A stretch of 64,000 bases of DNA, taken from the NCBI RefSeq assembly GCF_000003815.2, contig NC_049991.1, positions 11,752,917 to 11,816,916 of the forward strand, given 5' to 3'. The stretch is from Branchiostoma floridae. Taxonomy: Eukaryota > Chordata > Leptocardii > Amphioxiformes > Branchiostomatidae. Both the position numbers and the translations under genes were made by a program. Shown one piece after another: positions 61,401-64,000 of the stretch. Below the pieces are notes generated by a model. That model was not told the origin of the DNA, searched no databases, and was given only the letters and a program-made list of their open reading frames with translations. Position 1 is the stretch's first letter. The number at the start of each line of letters is the position of its first letter.

Positions 61401-64000
61401 GCTGCGGGAGCACGGCCTGTGGTTCTTTGCGTCTGACGGCAGGAACAGAGCGGACTCCATCCGGGATTGGATGGGAGACTTCAGCAACAGCAGGTCGGGC
61501 TTGTAATCATTCTCTTATCGCCAGTGTTTAACTGTAGAATTAAAGTTATAGAAGAAGCAGCCATAAATTTTAGGAACAGGTCGATTCCATAGCCTCCATA
61601 GGAGGCTCTCTGGACCGGACCGGCAGTACAAACGACCGAATTCAAAACGAAATGGCCAGCAAAAGTGTATGATGAGAATAAAAAAGACGAAAAGGGCACA
61701 GAGAGCCTGCTATGGAGGCTATCGATTCCAGTCGTTCGTCAGAATCAGCAGTTAAGCCAGGAGGAGAGTTCCACCTCGCCATTTTGTTGGCCGAATTCCG
61801 TATGTTTTGAAGAAACTGACTTTCTCATGATAAGCACATTTATTCAAGTACAGCGTGTTGTTAAGTCTTGAGAGTATACACTGGTTGACATCCACATTAG
61901 AAAGTCTTGGAATAGCTGTAAGATTATTGACACCCTCTGACTTGCCGCAGGTGCCCGGCCACCTACCTGGCCAGGATGGGTCAGTGTTTCTCCACCACGG
62001 AGTCCAGCGTCACAGTCCGGCCGGGACAGGTCAGCAGGATCGCCGACATCGAGGGCGGGCGGGACCCTGACGGCAAGTCCTACTGCTTCTCCGACGGCAT
62101 CGGCAAGATTTCACGGGACCTTGCTAAGGAGGTGTGTAATTCTAGTGTTAGCCCTGTATATGTAGCTAGCTGTATCTATCGGTCCTAGCTCCGTTCGCTC
62201 CTTGGATCGCTTCCCTGCCATCACTAGATTGACTGGAGCTACTTGATGGATTCCAGGCTGAGGAACACGGGATTACTTCAGCAACAACTTGTATCCTTTA
62301 ACAATGTTTAAGATGATGTTCGTGTCTTAGCGTCGACGTAATCTGCATACTTATACTGTGGTATTATCTATTATCTAAATAGCACGTAGAGCTCTAGACA
62401 ATGTACGACTATTTCTTAAACGTTTCTTTCCTCCTTTCCCAATGCAAAGGTGTGCGAGAAGACCCAGCGAAGCCATGAGCCCTCAGCCTTCCAGGTGAGG
62501 TACGCGGGAGTGAAGGGGATGCTGGCGGTAGACCCCACCCTCACCGGTCTGGCCATGCAGTACCGCAAGAGCATGGAGAAATTTTCCTCTGAGCACAACA
62601 ATATTGAGATTTGCTCCGAAAGTCATCCAGGTGCGCTTCCTTCATTTTACGTGATATAGTAATTGAATATTTTTTTATATAATTTAGCTTACCTTCACGA
62701 ATCGGAAACTATTGTTTTTGCTCAGTGTCTTCCTCTTTTGCCGTTCCAAAGAAATACAAATGTAAGGTCAATGACCTTGCCTAGACCACTATCACCATGG
62801 TTACATCGCTACGGTGTTCGATTTCATTAAGTAGCAAGTGGTAGGGCAGAGTTGAAGGGGTTGGAGGGACCTAGCCTTATTTATGAATGTATTTGAAAAA
62901 AGAATATAGAAGAATGAATAAACAGCTTGGACAGTAGTTTACTAGGCTAGAGGATGTGAAGGTAAATATCATGTATTTGCTTGCAAATGTTACCTTTCTA
63001 GTTGAGATATTCTTTCAGTCGTGTATTGTCCATGTCAAGGCTACACCGGGTTTAACTATTTTGTTTTCAGCGCGGTTTTACCTGAACCGACAGATCATCT
63101 CCATCCTGTCGGGACTGGGGATTCCAGACGAGGTTTTCCAGGTCCTTCAAGAAGACCAGCTGCGGAAGTTAGCCAGCATGTTCCTGTTGGAGAATCGGGC
63201 CGTCGACGCGCTGAACCAGCGGGCGCAACTGTCCGGAGTGCCGTACCAAAAGCTGTCCAACTGCGGCGTCTACATGACCAGCGAGCCGTTCTTTAAAGGC
63301 ATGCTACGGAGAGTTTACAAGAGCGGCATCGGTAAGAAGGTTCGCCACGTTGTTCTCGCCCAGTCTTTCACCCACGTTTCCTATGTTTTCTATGATATCT
63401 TACGCGCACTGTAGTTACATGTTTGCCCTACCTGTCATACTTGACATTTTATAACCTGTAGATATGGCCAAAATATGCATTTTGACGGCACCTATCTAAA
63501 TTTATTTGACCATGCACAGGGGACACTCGAAGAAAGGCCAGGATAGAGATCCCACCCGAGTACGGACGGAACATGTTGGGTGTCCTGGACGAGACAGGCA
63601 CACTTGAGTATGGACAAGTCTTTGTCCAGTACACGGAGGATATCACAGACAAGGGTGGCGAGACCAAAGTGTTGACAGGAGATGTCGTTGTATCGCGGAA
63701 TCCGTGTTTCCACCCGGGAGACGTACGGAAACTCAGGGCAGTCGACGTCCCCGCACTGCATCACATGGTTGACGTCATCGTCTTCCCCTCCAAAGGACCG
63801 CGACCGCATCCTAACGAAATGTCGGGAGGAGACCTGGATGGAGACCAGTTCTTCGTCACCTGGCACCCTGACCTGCTATTCCAGCGCCCGAATGCAGACC
63901 CCATGCACTTCAAGGCACCGAAAAAGATAGAGCTGGAGATCGTCACAATCTCCGACTTGCAGAATTTTATCGTTGACTATATCAAGAGCGACATTTTGGG
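58463..64000 (+). CDS. RNA-silencing type RNA-dependent RNA polymerase, 5' portion (cut by window edge)
   Basis: Cellular two-barrel polymerase that copies RNA into double-stranded RNA for small-RNA pathways in plants, fungi and nematodes. Nine exons: 58463-59098, 59641-60083, 60349-60510, 60717-60884, 61368-61493, 61951-62131, 62450-62630, 63071-63331, 63520-64000 (continuing). They join in phase to 879 codons. The start follows an in-frame TGA at 58445-58447. Family motifs appear in order: YCFSDGIGKIS (exon 6), FQVRYAGVKGMLAVDPTL (exon 7), LGVLDETGTLEYGQVFVQ, VVVSRNPCFHPGDVR, then SGGDLDGDQFFV (exon 9). The catalytic DLDGD is residues 824-828 (63831-63845), so all three metal-binding Asp are present. 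The N-terminal 200 residues show no domain I recognise. Exons are GC-rich against AT-rich introns. The C-terminal part lies beyond the window. It is unrelated to viral polymerases in fold and motif order. No frameshift or internal stop was seen, so the gene looks intact as far as it goes. Confidence 0.93.

Noticed and set aside
58463-64000. Possibility that the RdRP is an integrated viral polymerase
   Set aside because: The DLDGD motif, the SDGIGKIS and VKGMLAVDP blocks and the multi-intron structure are those of the cellular silencing family, not of RNA-virus palm-domain polymerases.

Overview
This window is chordate nuclear DNA, most likely amphioxus (Branchiostoma). The genes are rich in introns with GT-AG borders, and the proteins are closest to vertebrate single-copy families but in the unduplicated state (one unkempt gene, one histone H3.3 gene). 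A cellular RNA-dependent RNA polymerase of the RNA-silencing type is present; among chordates I know this enzyme only from cephalochordates. The assignment is from memory of the families, without a database search.

Layout. 1-6700: no gene seen. It holds a 100-base assembly gap, hairpin elements and tandem repeats, and its right part is probably the long 3' UTR of the next gene. 6702-28025 (minus): unkempt (UNK), 15 coding exons, 819 residues, six CCCH zinc fingers and a RING. 31190-40752 (minus): DNA topoisomerase III alpha (TOP3A), 21 coding exons, 1070 residues, with an in-frame upstream start that adds a mitochondrial-type leader. 41321-42279 (plus): UQCC4/CCSMST1, a mitochondrial complex III assembly factor, head to head with TOP3A. 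44412-45129 (minus): replacement histone H3.3 with an intron, a 5' non-coding exon, a TATA box and a regular array of CCAAT boxes. 47095-54049 (plus): lipase maturation factor 1 (LMF1), 12 exons including an 11-nt microexon, 583 residues. 58463 to the right edge (plus): the first 879 codons of an RNA-silencing type RNA-dependent RNA polymerase, including its DLDGD active-site motif at residues 824-828.

Introns and intergenic stretches carry short DNA-transposon derivatives: four copies of a probable hAT MITE (two with clear 8-bp target duplications), two inverted copies of a TIR element around the second half of LMF1, several foldback elements, and the 3' end of a LINE with its A tail.

The genes do not form an operon. 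Two relationships matter. TOP3A and UQCC4 share a short divergent promoter with E2F-like and YY1-like sites, which fits a replication/repair gene paired with a mitochondrial gene. From memory of human gene order, UNK lies beside H3-3B on 17q25 while UNKL, UQCC4 and LMF1 lie together on 16p13.3, so this one block looks like the ancestor of two duplicated vertebrate segments. All exon borders were placed by hand from splice consensus, reading-frame phase and remembered homologues, and every gene closes in frame.
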